Notes under the pieces: model-generated | Seen by the model: only the letters and a program-made list of their open reading frames with translations | The model's database searches: none | Told to the model about the DNA's origin: nothing | Made by a program: the position numbers and the translations under genes | In this document: piece by piece, positions 11,450 through 23,789 of the stretch | Layout: every line of letters starts with the position of its first letter | Numbering within the stretch: the stretch's first letter is position 1 | Assembly: GCA_021234155.1 (NCBI GenBank) | Contig: JAJEKV010000006.1 | Coordinates: 8,647,003 to 8,711,002, forward strand | Length of the DNA: 64,000 bases | Origin: Isoetes taiwanensis | Lineage: Eukaryota > Streptophyta > Lycopodiopsida > Isoetales > Isoetaceae | Direction of reading: 5' to 3'

Positions 11450-13159
11450 TTTTGTTTTTTTGTTTTTACGGACGAAAGCCAAAAAGTTTAATAATCAGAT
11501 AAAAAGTACAAAATTTACATGTCTCATCTAACTGTGTAAGCACAAAAAGATGCCACAGGAACACGAGCCTAGAGCACAATGTACTTACTCCAGAATTGGA
11601 GACGAATGATATGAATCAATTCGAAGATACTAAATCCAGATGCGTTCCATCATTTCTGATTCAAGGGAGGAACACTTATAAGCTGTTAGTATCTTTTTTT
11701 GGGCCACCGTAATAACACCATGTGCAGATGAATAAATGCCCTGAAAGATGTGGTGTCTGCGACCATATCGACTGCAAGAGCCAACCAGAACCAAGATGGA
11801 ATGCTCTTTGTTTAGCTGGGGCCCATACATTGGGATAGGACGCCAAGAGAATGCATCGGCAGTCCAATGTACTGTTAAACAAACCTTGTAGCCAGGACCA
11901 CACTGGTTGAACCTTTGGACAATCAAAGAGACAATGTTTAAGAAGTCTCAATGTCTAAAGGGCAGAGCGGGCATACTGCAGATATGCGAGGATCATAGCG
12001 ATGCGGAAGGCATTAACATGCAGGCACCTTTGGATAACCTGCAACCATAGTACAGAGACTTTAGGATGGAGCAACCTATCCCAAAGCCATCGCCATGTAC
12101 GACACAAAGTGGGCTGTGGAACCTGTAGGTGCCACCCATCTGGCAACTGGAGGGGCTGTGGTGCTAAAAAGAAGACGATATACTGATCTGACAAAGTGCT
12201 TGCCTTTGTGACACCACACAACGGGGTCAGTGGCAAAGTGGAGGGAGGACCCTACTGAGCGCGGCTACTGGGGTCCCATAGCGGGCTAGGCTCATAGTCG
12301 GTCATTTTGTGTGGGCCGGGTATGGGTTCGACACTTCCTGGGCCAATGGTGTCGCTCTAACTCTCAAGAGTTGAAAGTGTCGGCTTGACTCTTGTTTTGG
12401 GGAGTTCAGTCGGGTATGGACGTGTGTCGCCATACTCCTCTATCCGCCCATGAAGCCACTGCACTCTGGGAAGGGGAGATGCAACCCTTCCTACCTCATC
12501 GGACCGGGGAGATGCAACTCGGAGTAGTCTCGTTGGGTGATACCATGGGATTACGTCTCTAGATGTCCTTCAACCGCTCTGCAAAAGCCTTGGCAAAGAT
12601 CTTATATACAGATGACAATAAGGTCATGGGCCGCCAGTCTGAAATAGTCTGAGGATCCTTGACCTTGGGGATGAGTGAGATGGCACAAGTGGTTAAAATT
12701 CTATCCAATGCAGTGGACCGCCGAAAGTCATAGAACACATCATATACATCAGGCTCCATCCATTCCCAATACTCATGGAAGAACTCAATTGACAAACCAT
12801 CCAAACATGGGATTTGCCTCTTTTCAGTTCAAAGACTGCCGAACCTAAATCGTCAGCTATCATAGCCGCCTGTATTGACTCGTGCTGCTCGTCAGAGATG
12901 ATGGGGGAAATCTTAGACAAAATAGCATCTCACATTTCTGATTGAAAGGGAAGATATTTCTCAGCGAAAAAAGTTTGAAAGTGGTTATGAGATGTTGCTT
13001 GAGTTCGGTTGGCTCTGTTAGCACCGAGCCATCCTACAAAAGCAATAAGGACATGGTTGACATTATGTGACGCCTCTTAGCCGCACGGAAAAAGAAGCCT
13101 GTACAACGATCTCCATCACGAAACCATTGCAGACCTGCCTTCGTGTTTGCTGTTGGACA
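11450..13159 (-). mobile_element. 5'-truncated LINE with internal deletion
   Basis: Target duplications AGTGTACTTTT lie at 11439-11449 and 13160-13170, with an A-rich tail (on the minus strand) at 11450-11475. Reading from 13159 downward: a linker with WFRDGDRCTGFFF, then the first half of reverse transcriptase (LIPKVKDPQ, then DWRPMTLLSSVYKIFAKAF), and after a gap the C-terminal zinc region with LLKHCLFDCPKVQPVWSWL. The catalytic core with the YxDD box is missing. In its place sits a fossil LTR fragment at about 12208-12556. Several frames are used, so the copy is decayed. Confidence 0.85.
12208..12556 (+). mobile_element. Fossil LTR fragment (Ty3/gypsy family of 38913-40473)
   Basis: About 350 bases match, in opposite orientation, the stretch near 39410-39760 inside the LTR at 38913-40473. 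Shared landmarks include the reverse complements of GGGGAGATGCAACC, CCATGGGATTACGTCTC and GGTCCCATAGCGGGCTAGGC. Both ends are internal to the LTR, so this is a relic piece, not an intact solo LTR. It sits inside the LINE at 11450-13159 and must have arrived after that LINE. Confidence 0.75.
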
Positions 13160-13170
13160 AGTGTACTTTT

Positions 13171-14004
13171 AAACAAGCCAAAAGGCACATCAATGGATGG
13201 GATATTGTTTTCTAGAAATACATTACACAAGCCCTGAATATTACAGATCCAGCCTCTTTGTGGATCAAGAGGCTTGATTCATTTGTATACAGGAATGACC
13301 TCCTACTTTTGCTTGAAATTCCGGGGTGGAAGCAATGTCGATGCGCAAAATGCGGAGGCACTGTTGACACCCCGGAATTTGAAGCACGAGGTGTGTCTTG
13401 AAACGAGGTCATTCTTGAAATGTGAAAAAAGGGTAACAATTGATTCTATGTGAAACCCTACCAAATCTGCTTGAAAATTTACTGTTTTGACCCAGAAAAC
13501 TTAACCAATTATGAGCATATCGTACATCAGCACAAAGATCACAGAGAGAGCTTTTCAAAATAAGAACTCTCAAAACGGAGTTCGGATTCAAACGCTATAA
13601 TAAAAACAATATTATTATCAAATCTGCATGGCATACACTCTGCAAAAAAATATCAAGATTGAAAAGTGCAAAAAGCAGGTACCTATCTTGATAGATCTGG
13701 GTACTGGATAGATCTGGGTACTGGATAGGTATGCCATGAAAAGCTCTGTACATAAGCTTTCCAACGAGCCTAAGATCATCTGAATCTAACCTCTGTAACT
13801 CATTCTCTCTCTAATGCTTCTCGTCTTTATCTTTTTCTAGTGACTTAGATATTACATACAATGGTTGGTAAAAAAAAATCCTCTCATAAAAAACTGATTT
13901 TTGATTATTTTTTTTTCCAACCAAAAATTTGTAGAAAGCATTTGCAAACGTAATCAATCAATATGTGTAGACTCAAGAAATTATGATCTTTAATAAAAGT
14001 GTCA
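13171..14004. other. Anonymous sequence with a short tandem repeat
   Basis: No gene is seen. Around 13690-13730 the phrase TAGATCTGGGTACTGGA occurs twice in tandem with a partial third. The rest is AT-rich with frequent stops in all frames. Confidence 0.5.
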
Positions 14005-15690
14005 AATAGAATAGAATAGAATAGAATATACATTAACGTCCCTCAGGCCGTGAGGCCCCCGGACTTGTGTAGCATCCTGCGAGCTCCCAAAAGGTGCTGC
14101 CAACAAACAGACGCATAGGTTTATGTAGCCATCTAGCGGGCTTCTCTTGTTCTTTGTAATACCCGCATCGTGCTTATAGCTGGCTTCTTGGCCATACACA
14201 ATGCATCGTTATAAACAGTTTTGAACTGTACTTTGTGGGCCTCTCTGATTCGCCTCAACAGTGCTTCTCAGATTATTAGCCCTCTCTCTTTGTGCACCCC
14301 CCGGTGTCTTATTATCATCTCTTTTATAGCTTTCGCTACATCTGTGAGTGTCTCTTCTTTGTCCATCAGTGCTGGGAGTGGGAGATCCCACCTGACCTTG
14401 TTATATTTGGACCTTATGTCTGTGTAGACCGAGCATTCCTTGACCATATGTGCTTCGTCTTCTATTTTTCCTGAGTCACATAGTCGACATATTCGCTCTG
14501 CTCTATCTATTTTTCTCCATCTATCTTTCTCAATTCGGAGGTCGTGGCTCCCCATTCTGAACCTAGCCAGCGTTCCTCTGTTGCTCCTATTCAACATGTT
14601 GCTTTTGTATGTGATATGTCCTATCTGTCCCCCTGGATTGAAGGCTTACAATAGCCAGTCTGCTTTAGGCCCTGTGTGATGTGCTAACCAGCTCCTCATT
14701 GCCCTGCTTGTCCATTCTTCGTCCCATCCATCCGCTTGTATAATATGGCTTAGTTGCATCCCCATGTTTGCCGTCCACTTCGCCACTTCGTCAAACCATC
14801 CCTTGCCTGTTACTATGTGCTGCTTTGCTGATTCGTCTATTGCCAGTGACGATAGTTTGTCCTCTTTTCCATAGCTGTTGTCCTTTATTAGGTACCTGAT
14901 TGTTCTTTCCATGCTCTCACTTCCATTGGCTTTTCCCCTGTTTCATATATTATTGTTGCTAATGATGTACCTGCCTTCACCTGGAATTCCTGTCCGTGCC
15001 ATTGCCTCAGTATTCCTTCCTGTTTTTTCCATTTCTTCTCTGATAGGCCTGGCCCCCATGTCTCACATCCGTACAGCTGTGTTGATGCTACTAATGTGCT
15101 AAATAGGTATGTTTTGATTTCCCAGTTGGTGATCCTGCTGTTGTTACAGTAATTCATCATGATGTAATAATTGCCTATCGCTGCTTGGAATCTGTTGTCT
15201 GCCCCTTTTGACCACTTCCCCCCACCATGTGTGTCATATCCCAAATACCTGTACCCTGTGGTTTCCTCTAGCTCTTGTCCCTTGTATTTAAAGGGCTTGT
15301 GTTTTGTCTTTGTACCGAAGGTCACTATTTTTGTTTTGTCCAGGTTGACTGTCAATCCTGTCTCCAAACAAAACTCTTCTAGTATCTCTAGCATTCTGTG
15401 CATTCCTTTGGCTTTGGTCGCCATCATATCTAAGTCATCCGCATACAGCATTATTGGGACTTTTGTTCTCCCTATCATTGGTGCTTCCCTGTCTCCCTCT
15501 CTTTCCTTGAAAAATTCCTGTAGAGCATCTATGTATATCCCAAAAAGTGTGGGTGATAGTGGGCATCCTTGCTTTACTCCTGTGTCGCAACACCAAATTG
15601 TTCTAGCTCTAAATTTGTATTCTTCTCTAGCTCAGTGGACGATAAAATTCAATTTAATTCTATCTATCCTTTCATAACTTAGTGTGAATG
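14005..15690 (-). mobile_element. 5'-truncated LINE with hairpin 3' end and ATTCT-type tail
   Basis: Read on the minus strand, the copy starts within reverse transcriptase: TGVKQGCPLSPTLFGIYID, then the catalytic LYADDLDMM, then LNLDKTK-type VNLDKTKIVTFG. The LYGCETWGPGLSEKKWKK thumb region follows, and near 14470 the zinc motif CRLCDSGKIEDEAHMVKEC. Reading frames at 14888-15478, 14646-14912 and 14268-14597 are separated by frameshifts, and an in-frame stop precedes the GVKQGC box. The 3' end carries a GGCC-TCAC-GGCC hairpin (14045-14058), followed after GACGTTAAT by a pentanucleotide tail at 14005-14028. No target duplication was found; the 5' limit is approximate. Confidence 0.88.
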
Positions 15691-17009
15691 AACATTTCCA
15701 TGACCTTTATTCCCCAGAGTGTATGTGCTTACGCTTAGGTAATAAAGGGTAGCATGATAGGGTGTACCAAACTTTATGCAAAAGATAAGAGTTAAGATGC
15801 AAAGTACATAGTGAACATGACATTGCCATCATCTTAAGGGTGCTCGTTTAACCACCCAACATACTAACTGGCAGACAACTCAAGGAAAAAGACGTACAAG
15901 CAGGTTTTCCCTAGCCACCAATCACTGCTGTTGCTGAAACCTCTCTTAGGGAATAAAAGGAAGAGAAAATTCACATGGTAGATAGATAGTGGTTTTAACG
16001 TTATGCCACTAGGCAGCATCCAACTGGACATATGACCACACACCACACTACATTGCTCGGTTAGGCACTGCCCTGCCCCCAACCACTTTACATTGCATCT
16101 GTGGGATTTGACGCCCACAAGACATAAAATTAATTGCCACAACAACTTTTCACAATAGAGACTGACTACAGTCAGGTTCTTCACAATCTGTCATATTCCA
16201 CTTGTATGGCAAATGCCTTTGCCATTTTATAGAGGAAATATCAAGACCTTCCCCTTTGCATTTGACCTCTTGTCTTTTCCTTTTGTTTCTAACCTCCTAC
16301 ACTCCTTGTTGTGTATGTCTAGAAAGTAAAAGCACTTTTTTTAAACAATAATGTTGTTTATTGTTGTATACTCAAGAAACAATACCTAGCATGGTCTTGA
16401 ATAGATACAAAAACTGGTAGATTTTAATGTGCTCTCACTTTGATATGAAGGTTGTAGAGATGGAAATGCTAATGTTAAGAATATTTTATTATTCTTAGAA
16501 AAAAAAGAGGCTTTGCAAATTTGGCATTATTGATAAGTTGGAATGCAAGGAGTTAACGGATAGGAGAAAGACCTTTAACATTCACGATAGATGAACTAGT
16601 TTATGAGATGCACATCGAATTGCTTCTATTCAACTAGAAAAAGAGTGCATCGATAAGTTGCTTACAATTATACTCAATAGTAAAATAATACAATCAAAGA
16701 CATTTTTATTAATCCCTATATGATACCTTGTACACATTTTTTTATCCTACACAACTTACTTTCACCAAAATACACCCTCAATGCTCTAAAATCTCAGTTG
16801 CGTTTCATATGTACCTAGGAATATCTTGTGCCCATGACATTTTAGGTTCCATCAAAACAATATGTAGCACAATAACATGGGGTTCCAGGGAGATTTGATA
16901 TCGATGTAAAAATAATAATTCATGAAACCATAGACCATATCCCTAAGACAAAAATAACTGAATGGATTGTTATTTAAAAAAAAAAAAGGGATTTAAAATA
17001 AAAAATAAT
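15691..17009. other. Anonymous AT-rich sequence; A-tailed repeat at its right end
   Basis: No credible gene. At about 16875-16990 a piece beginning GGGGTTCCAGGGAGATTTGA and ending in an A-run resembles the piece at 17615-17752. The two look like copies of one A-tailed retroposed repeat. Confidence 0.4.
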
Positions 17010-17312
17010 CATGTTAGCTCGCTGGTTCTATTAGTCAAAGCATTCCTATTAGAATATTGAATTATTGTGGTAGATGTTCAAGCCCGCATATGTCATATAC
17101 TAAAACGTTAAGCAAAGCCATGTACAGTTTTGAGTACCCGTATTCTTTATTCTAAAACCTTAGGTGAACTCGTATTTCATATTTCAAAACCATAGGCGTC
17201 CCCATTCATAATGGACTATAACCAAAACGAGAGATGTCCAGAGGCACCAACATATGGTCTGGGCCATAGGATCGACGAATCCAATGGCCGAGATAGTCCA
17301 AGGTGCACCTCG
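17010..17312 (+). mobile_element. SINE-like repeat, copy 1
   Basis: The head contains TTAGCTCGCTGGTTCTATTA, resembling a tRNA promoter A box. About 55 bases on it has AGATGTTCAAGCCCGC, resembling a B box. The same arrangement and 3' body occur at 29931-30223, including CATATTTCAAAACCATAGGC-like and CCAGAGGC segments and the end GGTGCACCTC. A tRNA-derived head on a roughly 300-bp dispersed repeat suggests a SINE. No target duplication could be fixed here. Confidence 0.5.
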
Positions 17313-17614
17313 TTTATAATTTGTCAAATTAGGCCTTTTATTTTCAAGCTTAGTAATTTGCAACTTGAATTTACTTGAAAATCAGTAAGTTGGAAGTTCA
17401 TCGTCATCGATATAGTCCATAAGTTTGACATGGCTATCAAAATAAACAAGACGTCCCAACCCAGCTACCAAGAACGTGTTTCTATAACCCATTATATTCA
17501 TAATCACCCATCCATTCTTGGATTATCGATTTGGGCATCACTACTATCGAGAGGTTTGGGAGGCCGCGACTCGATTATCGAGAGGTTCGGGCCCAATATG
17601 ATTATCATAATAAT

Positions 17615-17752
17615 GGGGGTTCCAAGGGAATTTGATTTTGATGGATGCCCTATAAAATCACTATCCCCAAACGCCTGAGGACCATAGGCCATAGGCCATA
17701 CCTCTAAAATGATTGAATAGATGATTATTAAAAAAAAAAAAAAAAAAAAAAA
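17615..17752 (+). repeat. A-tailed dispersed repeat
   Basis: Starts with GGGGTTCCAAGGGAATTTGA, contains CATAGGCCATAGGCCATACC, and ends in a run of about 25 A. A diverged counterpart lies at 16875-16990. The shared order (GGGGTTCC, GAxTTTGAT, CCATAGxCCATA, A-run) supports common origin as a retroposed 3' end. The parent family is not recognised. Confidence 0.45.
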
Positions 17753-17759
17753 AACTAGC

Positions 17760-19226
17760 AAAAAAAGCACACTAGAAGGCCACCAGAAGGCTTTGGCAAG
17801 GTCAAAGTGGTTAGGGATTTAAGCTTGGTATCATTCAACTAGGCTTAGGTTTTTGCAAGGCCAAGTTTGCCTTTAGGCTTAGGTTTTTGCAAGGTCAAAT
17901 TTGTTAGGCTTTCAAAGACTTAGTGTCATTCAACATGGAAATGGCAAAGTAGAGGAATATTACATATCTATATCAGTTTGTGAGTGCAATGCTTAAGAAA
18001 GAAAGAATATTAGACATTTTCCTTACATTTGAGTATTAGTGATTTTGGAATGATGTTTGATCTAGTTTAGAGAAGTTGAAATATATTGTTTCTTCCTTTG
18101 AAATACATGGTTTGCTTCCGTTTCATTTGTTGGCACATTGTTTTGTATTCACAAGTAAGAACTGTTTTCATTTTTACTAGTAATTTAATGTCAAGAATTG
18201 AGATCCAATGACAATGGAATGCAATCCAAATAAATAGGTTGTATTGAACGTAAAGCACCCTACAAACAATATCCAAAACTAGATTGCAAAATATTTAAGA
18301 ATGTAGACCATACATAAAGTAGCTAGCAATATAGTTCTATAGTCGAATTGTTCAAACAAGGTGGGATGTAAAAATACACATGTTCAAAAACATTCAAGAT
18401 ACTCGGGAAGCTCAATGGTCATATGCAAGGGGTTCCAAATCTTGATTACATTGTGGCTTGCAATCTAGTTCACTGAAACTTATTTTGCCTTGCATTGATA
18501 TTTTAAAACAACTTGTTGTCATGACATGTTCCTCTTCATCTTGACGCTCCTAAACAATTCTATACTTGACAGAGCCTCCAGAAATATAATTTGGTTATCT
18601 AAAACAGGAAGCAAGCTGGGTAATAAAAACATACCTTTGCATTCTGTAACCCATTTAAATGGAGAAAACAAAGGAACACTAGATAAGTTCTTATCAGGCT
18701 TAGTAGTTTAGCATTGCAACGATTAAGATTAGCTGGTTAGTATAGAATACAAGTTTAGCAAAGTAGAAACTGCCATGGGATGCATTTCATGAGATGGAGG
18801 AAATAGAATGACACAACCATAATACATGGGAAGAAGGCAATCTACTGCAAATAGACGCATTGTAGATTTAGCATATATTTCAATATCCAGGAGATGGATG
18901 CATATATGTTTTAAACAGAGGTTGGCAAATATAATTTTAGCAAAATAGAAACTGCCATGGGATAGAGGAAGGTGAATGCCATAGTCATAATAGATAGGTA
19001 GAAGACAACCTACTGTAAGTAGAGGCATTTTCAATAAGATAAAGAAAAGCTAGACTAGGAAAAAGAAAAGCACAGGGAAATTGGATCCTGGTTGGCAAAA
19101 GCTTGTTATGCTTAAGACCGTTGAAGAATGTCATATCACATGTATTTGAAAATCGTTTTGCATGTTCAGGTAAAATTCCAGTTGTACCTTTTGTTTGCAT
19201 CTACAAGATACAGTCCATAACCCTTT
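17760..19226. other. Anonymous sequence with one degenerate duplication
   Basis: No gene is supported. Bases about 18755-18850 and 18937-19027 are related (both contain AGAAACTGCCATGGGAT and a phrase like GAAGACAACCTACTG). This is an old local duplication with period near 180. Confidence 0.45.
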
Positions 19227-20005
19227 CAAACTTGCAAAACTATTTCTTATTGCTTGAGATATCTTTCTTATTGTTTCTTTCCTATGTTTTTTTTTTTATA
19301 AGTTATATTGTTTCTTTGCTTATTCTAGTATTTTCATGGCTATTTTAGTATATCTATATGACCCTTTTCTCGAATTTGTACACCACCTTTTCCTAAGCCC
19401 CGAAGGGGCTAAATTTTTTTTTGAATGAATACAAACCATTACATCCAACACTTTAAAATTAAATCCCCCCAAACCCCCTTTGGTTTGGGTGCATATGCAC
19501 AGGGGAGTGACTCCGGGCATTGAGAGCTGTCAGATGGCATATTTACTCAATATTCCGTGATCTAGACCGTAGATAGCGATTCTCATTTGTGGGGTATTCT
19601 TATATAAATTTTGATATACTGTATAATGAGGTTTGCGAAATACTATAATGTTTGAGACAATGTACTAAATGGTGTTGATTTTATAAGTATTATATGGTTT
19701 TAGGGGCTCTCGGCCCTACGTCACCCCCATGTGAATATGCACCCAAACCAAAGGGGGTTTCAAGGGGAATTTAAGTTTAAAGTGTTGGATGTAATAGTTT
19801 GTATTAATTCAAAAAAAAATTTGGCTCCTTCGTGGCCTAGGAAAAGGTGGTGTACAAATTAGAGAAAATGGTTATATAGATATACAAAAATAGCCATACA
19901 AATACTAAAATAGGCAAAGAAACAATATAACTTATAAAAAAAAAACATAGGAAAGAAACAATAAGAAAGATATCCCGAGCAATAAGAAATAGTTTTGCAA
20001 GTTTG
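19227..20005. mobile_element. Foldback element with ~300-bp inverted arms, family 1 copy A
   Basis: Arms at 19227-19530 and about 19700-20005 are imperfect reverse complements. The outer ends are CAAACTTGCAAAACTATTTC and its complement. Inner landmarks are CCCCGAAGGGGC, CCATTACATCCAACA, and CCCTTTGGTTTGGGTGCATA followed by GTGACTCCGGGCA and GAGAGC. The spacer of about 170 bp contains TTTGTGGGGTAT and TACTGTATAATGAGGTTTGC. Both the inner arms and the spacer recur at 50637-51235, so this is a mobile family and not a local inversion. There is no coding capacity; transposition machinery is unknown. Confidence 0.75.
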
Positions 20006-20718
20006 ACATTGATGTTTTATATGACCCGTATTTAAGGGTTAAATCATAATAGGTCCACATGTGTTTTCCAAATTCATAAATATAACATTTGAATATCAAT
20101 GTCAAAATATAACATTTAAGAGAACTATTGGCATTAAAAACCACCATAGTTTACAAGCTTGATACAAGAGACATCATTGACCAATTAAGCTTCCCATTGC
20201 AAAAATCTCCTTTATATACCAAGCCCTTGCAAACTGCAAGGATGGGAAAGAGTCATTAGAGTTTTTTTGAGGTCAAATAAGGGCCTTGTAAGAGTATATT
20301 GGGGGGGCTGCCACGTAGGATCTCGAACCTACCTTTCCCCCCTCCATACCTAACTTTCACTCTCCCCTAACCTAACTTCCCCCCCTCCGAACCTAACCTC
20401 GTACCTAACTTTGCAATCATTATTTCCTAACGACCACAAAATTTAATGATTACATCTAAGATTTTCCTTTTCCCACCATCGAGCTTCAGCGCCATCGAGC
20501 TTGCCATCGCACCATCGAGCGCCAACGACCTTGCCATCGCGCCCAAGCATTGTTTGAATTCGAAATATGGCGGATTCTTGCCAGCAAATTTTGCTCTGTT
20601 TGTTGGCAAGAATCTTCCTAATTCTAAGCTCCGCTCCGGTTCTCGATCTTTTGCAACGTCAATGGCAAAGGTATTTGGTTTCCAAGTTGTCATTGCATTC
20701 CTTTGAGTGTTCTTGGTT

Positions 20719-21360
20719 CTAATACTTTTGTTTCAGAATCAAACTAATTCCGAGGGTCAGTTTCTTCTTAGAGACCTCCTCTTCCAATACCTCCTCATTC
20801 TCCTCGTTTTCCAGTAGGAGCTTCTTTTCTGCAGGATCTATTTGCTCCTCTACTGGTGAGGCAGGACATTCTATCTGAGCGACCTCCACACTTGAAGAAG
20901 AACCGGCATCTTGGTTTGACTTATTGTAAAGCATGTATATGTTGAACATAATATCTACGCTGTAAAAAATTTCTTTGCCTTTTTTCCTGCACAGTTCTGC
21001 AGGTAGTCTCCTCAAAAACCTCCTAATTCGGTCTTGATCAGCCTTCAGAAATATCTTAATTAAAGCTTGCATGCTCAGTAAAGGCAAATCAGTCACATAA
21101 CATGGTTTCAGTTCAGGTCCAGCTCTAGCCATGAAGCTATGAAGAATGCCCACATATGCATTGTTAGACCTGTTACACTCTACCATAACGTCTACTGTCA
21201 GGCAAAAATTATTGTATACACTAGTTGCATCAATTAGCTCCTCTATCTCCTCCTCAAACTCTTCTGGATGCTTCTGACGAAAATTCCATTCTTTCTCTAC
21301 TATATTATCATACCATGTGCTAAACAACTCCCATGCCTTATCTGATTTACTCTTTACCAT
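20719..21360 (-). CDS. Unrecognised acidic protein, about 213 residues
   Basis: I recognise no family. The frame is open further upstream, to 21429, but from a TTG. The first ATG is at 21360 (MVKSKSDKAWELF) with A at -3 and G at +4, a good plant start context, so I chose it. The protein appears helical: a WYDNIVEKEWNFRQKHPEEF stretch, a central hydrophobic/basic segment (IFLKADQDRIRRFLRRLPAE), a Ser-rich linker, and a Glu/Lys-rich tail (ENEENEEVLEEEVSKKK). No signal peptide or membrane segment is evident. Immediately upstream (21440-21573) lie three tandem palindromic sites that could act on its promoter. It might be a single-exon gene or one exon of a larger gene; whether it is expressed is unknown. 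Confidence 0.45.
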   Translation of the reverse strand: MVKSKSDKAWELFSTWYDNIVEKEWNFRQKHPEEFEEEIEELIDATSVYNNFCLTVDVMVECNRSNNAYVGILHSFMARAGPELKPCYVTDLPLLSMQALIKIFLKADQDRIRRFLRRLPAELCRKKGKEIFYSVDIMFNIYMLYNKSNQDAGSSSSVEVAQIECPASPVEEQIDPAEKKLLLENEENEEVLEEEVSKKKLTLGISLILKQKY

Positions 21361-21439
21361 TCTCGTTGAGCAACACCTTGATTTGTGATAGTTTGAAGGT
21401 GAGTGCCTTAGTAGCAGCTTGATATGCAAGAGTGACTAA

Positions 21440-21573
21440 CACCGTAGCTACGGTGCGAAAATAACGTTTCCATATTTTATGTTATACACAATTTCGCACC
21501 GTGGCTACGGTGCGAAAATAACACTTCCATATTTTATGTTATACACATTTACGCATCTTGGCTACAGTGCAAA
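21440..21573. promoter_or_regulatory. Three tandem short palindromes upstream of the 213-residue frame
   Basis: Sites at 21440-21459, 21493-21516 and a decayed one at 21551-21573 have the form GCACCGT-RGCY-ACGGTGC followed by GAAAATAAC. They repeat with a spacing of about 55 bases, separated by CCATATTTTATGTTATACAC. A single half-site, GTGGTTACAGTGCGAAATGC, lies at about 21733. The same half-site fills 24718-25360. Regulatory function is inference; they may instead be remnants of miniature transposons. Confidence 0.5.
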
Positions 21574-21749
21574 AACAACACTTTCTTATTTTATAGCTGC
21601 CATACAAGAAGAGGTTCAATTGAAGGGCAATGACAACTCTTTTTGTTTCATTAAATTTTGAGTAGTGTTTTGTGAGTTCAAAAGTAGTCTCTCGTTAGTT
21701 ATTGTCAAATTGACTATGAAAGAGTGGGCACAGTGGTTACAGTGCGAAA

Positions 21750-22830
21750 TGCAGATTGAGAACTTAAAGGTTCAATAAGCAGCCCTAAAGAAAACAGGTG
21801 CAGCTCTCTTTAGGCCAAGACTTGGATATAATTTATAAGTATAAACATGTCAGAGTATTGGACAAAGATATCTTCAAACTTTATATTCAAACAATGCGTA
21901 TACAACATCATATAAAATTCATACGGTTTGTCAAAGGCATGTCTAGATATTGACTAATTCTGCCATATAGATATTGAAATAACTAAGTTTCCATCAACAT
22001 TATTTTTGGATACTTGTTCTAAGTCAATATACAATTTGTAAAGGAAAAATGTGCTAACAAGATAACTTTCCTTGTAAATCTAGTTGTAGCAGCAGTAAAT
22101 CCGAAACCAAAATGGGCAGTGTAAGTTCCCATAAAATCAGTCAATGTACGTCTTCAGCGGAATCCACATTGTTTCTGCATTTTCAAGATAAGACTTAAAT
22201 GTTGAAATTTCATGTGCCAAACAGAATAGAGAATAGAATAGAATAGAATAGAGAGCAGGGTACTTATCTGTGTCCATTGTACTATTTGTAGCAAGAAGTT
22301 TAATCAAATAATCATGTAGTATTTTGTAACATTCATCCCAAGAACAAAAATAACGGAGATGGAGTTACGGTTACCTGCAGCCAAACAGACATTGGTTAGC
22401 CTAAAGAGGGTAACAATGAGAGGGCCAACAGCTAAGCAATGGAACACCACGGTTTATCACCCTTCACCGTGATCTGTTCAAAATGTAATACGAGTCATTC
22501 GAGTCAAAATGTCAATACGAGTCATAAATCAATAAACTGCATCAGAAATATGTGGGCCAGGTTATGACAACTATGTACATCAAATGTAAGACCACTAGTA
22601 AATGTGGTATGTTCATACAAATGCTGCAGATAAGCTTATGTCCAGTTTATGTCAATCTTGGAAATGGAGGCAGTAGCATAGCACAACTAGAGTATGTGAT
22701 AAAGTCAGTCATAACAGCATGTTTGAGGATGGTAAATAAGTCAAATATATCCCAACAAGATGTGTATAATGAAGCATGTGACAATATTTTCTTCTAAAAA
22801 GGCCACGACCATCTCATATTTTCAAAATTA
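21750..22830. other. Anonymous sequence with an ATAGA microsatellite
   Basis: No gene is supported. A short run of AGAAT/ATAGA units lies at about 22224-22250, similar in unit to the LINE tail at 14005-14028, but no LINE sequence adjoins it. Confidence 0.45.
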
Positions 22831-22879
22831 ACTTTAATCGCATCGATCCGAGCCATCGGATCACCATTCTGGGGAGGGA

Positions 22880-23651
22880 CGAGCCTATATAAGGCTCTTT
22901 CCCCTTCAGCACCGGTTATCGGCGTCTTCTCACAGCAGCTTCCTTCCTTCTCCGGGCTTCCCCCCCTTCCCGCCCTGCTCCGGCGGACACGTCTGTTTCA
23001 TGTTGTTCACTTGGCATTTACTATAATAATGTTTTTTGCATCACTATATGTTGTTTTTATTTCCACCTTGAGGGTGATGCTATTTATTTCCACCTTGAGG
23101 GTGATGCTATTTTTTCCACCTTGAGGGTGATGCTATTTTTTCCACCTTGAGGGTGATGCTATTTATTTCCACCTTGAGGGTGACGCATATGGGTGATGCT
23201 TTTTCACCTTCTGGGTGCTGATTTTTATGTTCTAATTTGCTCTTCTTGGCAGGGGTTGGTTGTGCGGCTTGCCTTGTCCATGCCATGCATGTTAGTTCTT
23301 TCTAACCATTTACGGGTATTTTTAGGGTTCTTTTGAGTTCTTTGTAGGTTTTTAAGGTCGTTTGGGGATCCTGCTTTTTCGACTTCGCCATCGACATGTC
23401 TCCTTCGTCTCTCCGGCTTCCGCCATCTTCTGGGGTCTTGCTAGATTTGTGTTTGCCAGCACATCATCTTTTTCGGTTCTCCAGGCAACACATTCGGGGC
23501 TTCTGCCATCCTCTGGGGTCCTGCTATCTTTGGGTTCGCCGTCCCTCCATCTTCTTCGGTTTTCCAGGCATCACATTCAAGGTTGTTGGCGACCATTTCT
23601 CATTAGGGTTTTCCTCGAAAACCCGAAAGGGCGGGGTTTTTTATCCCGGTG
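22880..23651 (+). promoter_or_regulatory. Promoter-like region followed by tandem repeats and a shared module
   Basis: CCTATATAAGG at 22884-22894 is a strong TATA box, followed by pyrimidine-rich leader-like sequence. From about 23056 to 23215 the phrase TCCACCTTGAGGGTGATGCT repeats five times at roughly 28-30 base intervals; each unit contains the small hairpin CACCTTGAGGGTG. Bases about 23420-23505 and 23506-23590 are a tandem duplication (both start GCCATC-TCTGGGGTC). At 23601-23651 lies the module GGGTTTTCCTCGAAAACCC with ATCCCGG, also found at 2265, 2630, 6755, 6972 and 43697. It could be the 5' part of a gene or of an unidentified retroelement; no coding frame is convincing. Confidence 0.45.
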
Positions 23652-23789
23652 AGAAGTTGTCGCCATTGTTCTTCTATGTTGCCCTTGAGTCCAATCTATT
23701 GAAGAATGGGAGCAAGATTAAACTGACCTGTATTGAAGACTCCGGTCCATACAGATCGAGTTGGTGTAGAGTGATCCACATTTAGTTGA

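Noticed and set aside
20446-20706. Transit-peptide-like plus-strand exon or overlapping minus-strand gene
   Set aside because: Open on both strands because of an imperfect repeat of CCATCGAGC-type phrases; no further exons could be supported.
22224-22250. Another LINE tail at the ATAGA microsatellite
   Set aside because: The unit resembles the LINE tail at 14005, but neither hairpin nor LINE coding sequence adjoins it on either strand.
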